A DNA stretch of 64,000 bases from Verrucomicrobiota bacterium (GTDB taxonomy: Bacteria > Verrucomicrobiota > Verrucomicrobiia > Opitutales > Opitutaceae): contig JACRKC010000005.1 of the NCBI GenBank assembly GCA_016235555.1, forward strand, positions 37,092 to 101,091, in the 5' to 3' direction. Positions within the stretch are counted from its first letter, which is position 1. Each line of letters begins with the position of its first letter. The notes under the pieces were generated by a model. That model was not told where the DNA came from and did not search any database. It saw only the letters and a program-made list of their open reading frames with translations. Below are positions 62,786-64,000 of this stretch, one piece after another. Made by a program: the position numbers and the translations under genes.

Positions 62786-63676
62786 ATGGCCACGAGGGCA
62801 CTCCACTCTGCCGCGATTGACCGCCCAACACCGTCGTGCTTGCTTTCCGCCGTGCCCCCAGCCGCGGAGAATTCGAGCCACCGCTATCGGAACGACGCCG
62901 TGTTCCGCAGTGCTGAGCGCCTGATCGCCACGGCATCCAAGCGGCCTGTCCGGGACCGCGCTCCACGCGCCGCGCTGTTCCTTGTGGGCCTGATTTGCGG
63001 ATTTGCCGCCGCCTTCTTCCTCTTCCACCGATGGGAGCAGTCGGCCGCCGCCACGAAGAAAAGCTCCCCGGCTGGCATTCCACCGGTTGCCAAGAGACGT
63101 TCGCCAGACTCCATCCCGTCCAGCCCCGCATCCGCCGCTTCGGTCCTTGGGAATCAGCCGGATGAAACCGCCAAGGGAGGGCTTCCCCCGGCCGCAATGT
63201 CGCAAGCGGCTCCAATCGCGGAGCCACCCGCTTCGCTCCGCCCGGCGGCAATTCGCCCCAACGCCACCGGGGCCAGCGGGGCAGGAACTCAGTCCGCCGT
63301 TTCGTTTGGCACGACGACCTCCGTCACCACCGTGAAGCTGCGCGGCGAAATCCGTTTTCCGGCCGGCCGCCCGCCCGTCACCGTCGAATTTCAGCTCTAC
63401 TTCCGTCCCCGGAGCGGCAGGGCCGTCGCCACCGGCACCGTCCAGTTTCTGAGCGGCCCTGACCAAGGCGAACCGGTGCGCCTGGAGGGGGTGCTCCAAA
63501 ACAGGACGCTCAACCTGAATCAGGTGACCAACCTGCCCCGCGGTGGCTACAACGTGCCGATCCTCCACCAGTTCGTCATCGAATTCCCGGACGTCAACAA
63601 GCCCGCGGATATCGGGGGCACATGGAGCTTCGGAGCGCGCGAGGGCAAGCTCGCCCTGAAGGTGCTCCTGCCGTAG
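62786..63676 (+). CDS. Membrane-anchored protein of unknown function
   Basis: A 296-residue protein. A single TM (AALFLVGLICGFAAAFFLF, about 62-80) follows a 60-residue basic N-terminal region. Next comes a Pro/Ala/Ser-rich linker (about 90-175) and a C-terminal beta-rich domain (KLRGEIRFPAGRPPVTVEFQ, FRPRSGRAVATGTVQFL, LEGVLQNRTLNLNQV). I recognise no family. The ATG at 62786 is close to the ppdK terminator; a later start near residue 39 is possible. The TAG stop is contributed by GTAGGAGCGG, a palindrome-like arm. Confidence 0.65.
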   Translation: MATRALHSAAIDRPTPSCLLSAVPPAAENSSHRYRNDAVFRSAERLIATASKRPVRDRAPRAALFLVGLICGFAAAFFLFHRWEQSAAATKKSSPAGIPPVAKRRSPDSIPSSPASAASVLGNQPDETAKGGLPPAAMSQAAPIAEPPASLRPAAIRPNATGASGAGTQSAVSFGTTTSVTTVKLRGEIRFPAGRPPVTVEFQLYFRPRSGRAVATGTVQFLSGPDQGEPVRLEGVLQNRTLNLNQVTNLPRGGYNVPILHQFVIEFPDVNKPADIGGTWSFGAREGKLALKVLLP

Positions 63677-63746
63677 GAGCGGATCCCGAAGGGAACGGGA
63701 TGCGCCCGTCGTGTCGCGGGCGATCACCCGCGGAGCAGCCGCCTCA

Positions 63747-64000
63747 TACCAACGTCACCTTGCTCCTGGACGGTAGGCCCGGCCGGTGGCCGGGCAGCCC
63801 GCCCACCGGGCGGGCCGACAAGATCAGGAGTCTCAAAGCGCACCGTAACTGGTATTACTGAGGCTCGCACAATTGAGTGACACGCGGTGGTTCGGGGAGC
63901 GCCCGCGTCCCGCGGGCTGTCCTCGGCGTCTCGCCGAGGATTTCGGAGGTGTCGGCGAGACGCCGGCACCAGCACCCGAGACGGGTGCGCTCCCCGAACC
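63747..64000. repeat. Two chained composite palindromes at the window end
   Basis: From 63747 the outer arm ATACCAACGTCACC and its mirrored partner TAACTGGTAT (ending about 63856) enclose a GC-rich inner module (GGTAGGCCCGGCCGG...). Directly after it, CTGAGGCTCGCACAATTGAG (from 63858) is the outer arm seen at 4390-4513. It is followed by an inner module of GGTTCGGGGAGCG type (63888-64000), which contains another hairpin (CTCGGCGTCTCGCCGAG). The right outer arm lies beyond the window. No gene is seen from 63677 to the end. Confidence 0.8.

Noticed and set aside
59898..63251. A 1117-codon minus-strand ORF opposite ppdK
   Set aside because: Repetitive Glu/Val/Gly/Asp composition is the mirror of ppdK codon bias; no family similarity.

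Overview
The window is high-GC, gene-dense chromosomal DNA. It most likely comes from a Verrucomicrobiota bacterium near Opitutales/Opitutaceae. That is inferred from gene content: Minf_1886-type, DUF1501, DUF1549/DUF1553, PPC-repeat and PVC-type cytochrome c proteins, a sulfatase, a GH95 fucosidase beside a TonB receptor, and a standalone integrase arm-type ORF. No rRNA is present to prove it.

Layout. 1-2.2 kb: M16 peptidase (cut by the window edge), Minf_1886-like protein, divergent Fur-like regulator. 2.6-12.7 kb (minus strand): sulfatase, then an operon read from 12658 downwards encoding DUF1501, PPC-repeat, DUF1549/DUF1553 cytochrome and cytochrome/WD40 proteins. 12.8-16.1 kb: glnS, yceH, a K+ channel. 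16.1-18.5 kb: a mobile-element patch (IS5-family relic, tRNA-Thr, complete ISKra4-family IS). 18.5-28 kb: membrane TPR protein, queA, yceI, small TPR protein, accA, YmdB-type phosphoesterase, SGNH hydrolase, mtnA. 28-38 kb: Rid-family protein, a second DUF1549/1553-DUF1501-PPC cassette, and a large PVC-type haem protein. 38-46 kb: endonuclease/exonuclease/phosphatase protein, DUF3500, a candidate structured RNA with an integrase-arm ORF, an aldolase/reductase pair, cytochrome c plus NIPSNAP, DUF3300. 46-59 kb: malic enzyme, aldo/keto reductase, TonB receptor divergent from GH95, flavin reductase divergent from an M24 peptidase, two small envelope proteins. 58.8-63.7 kb: tatC divergent from ppdK (which carries an in-frame stop), and an unknown membrane-anchored protein.

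The most unusual feature is a dense population of palindromic elements. Many are two-layered: short outer inverted arms enclose a different inner palindrome of about 55-105 bp. The same inner module occurs inside different outer arms, and the same outer arms enclose different inner modules. Elements are sometimes chained. In three genes, all from the two PVC cassettes, an inner palindrome sits in frame inside the signal-peptide coding region. Elsewhere palindrome arms supply stop codons. No mobilising enzyme for these elements is seen in the window.

Functionally the window mixes housekeeping genes (glnS, queA, accA, tatC, ppdK, malic enzyme) with exported haem, sulfatase and glycosidase proteins typical of polysaccharide-degrading PVC bacteria. 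TatC would export the DUF1501 and NIPSNAP proteins, which carry twin-arginine signals.
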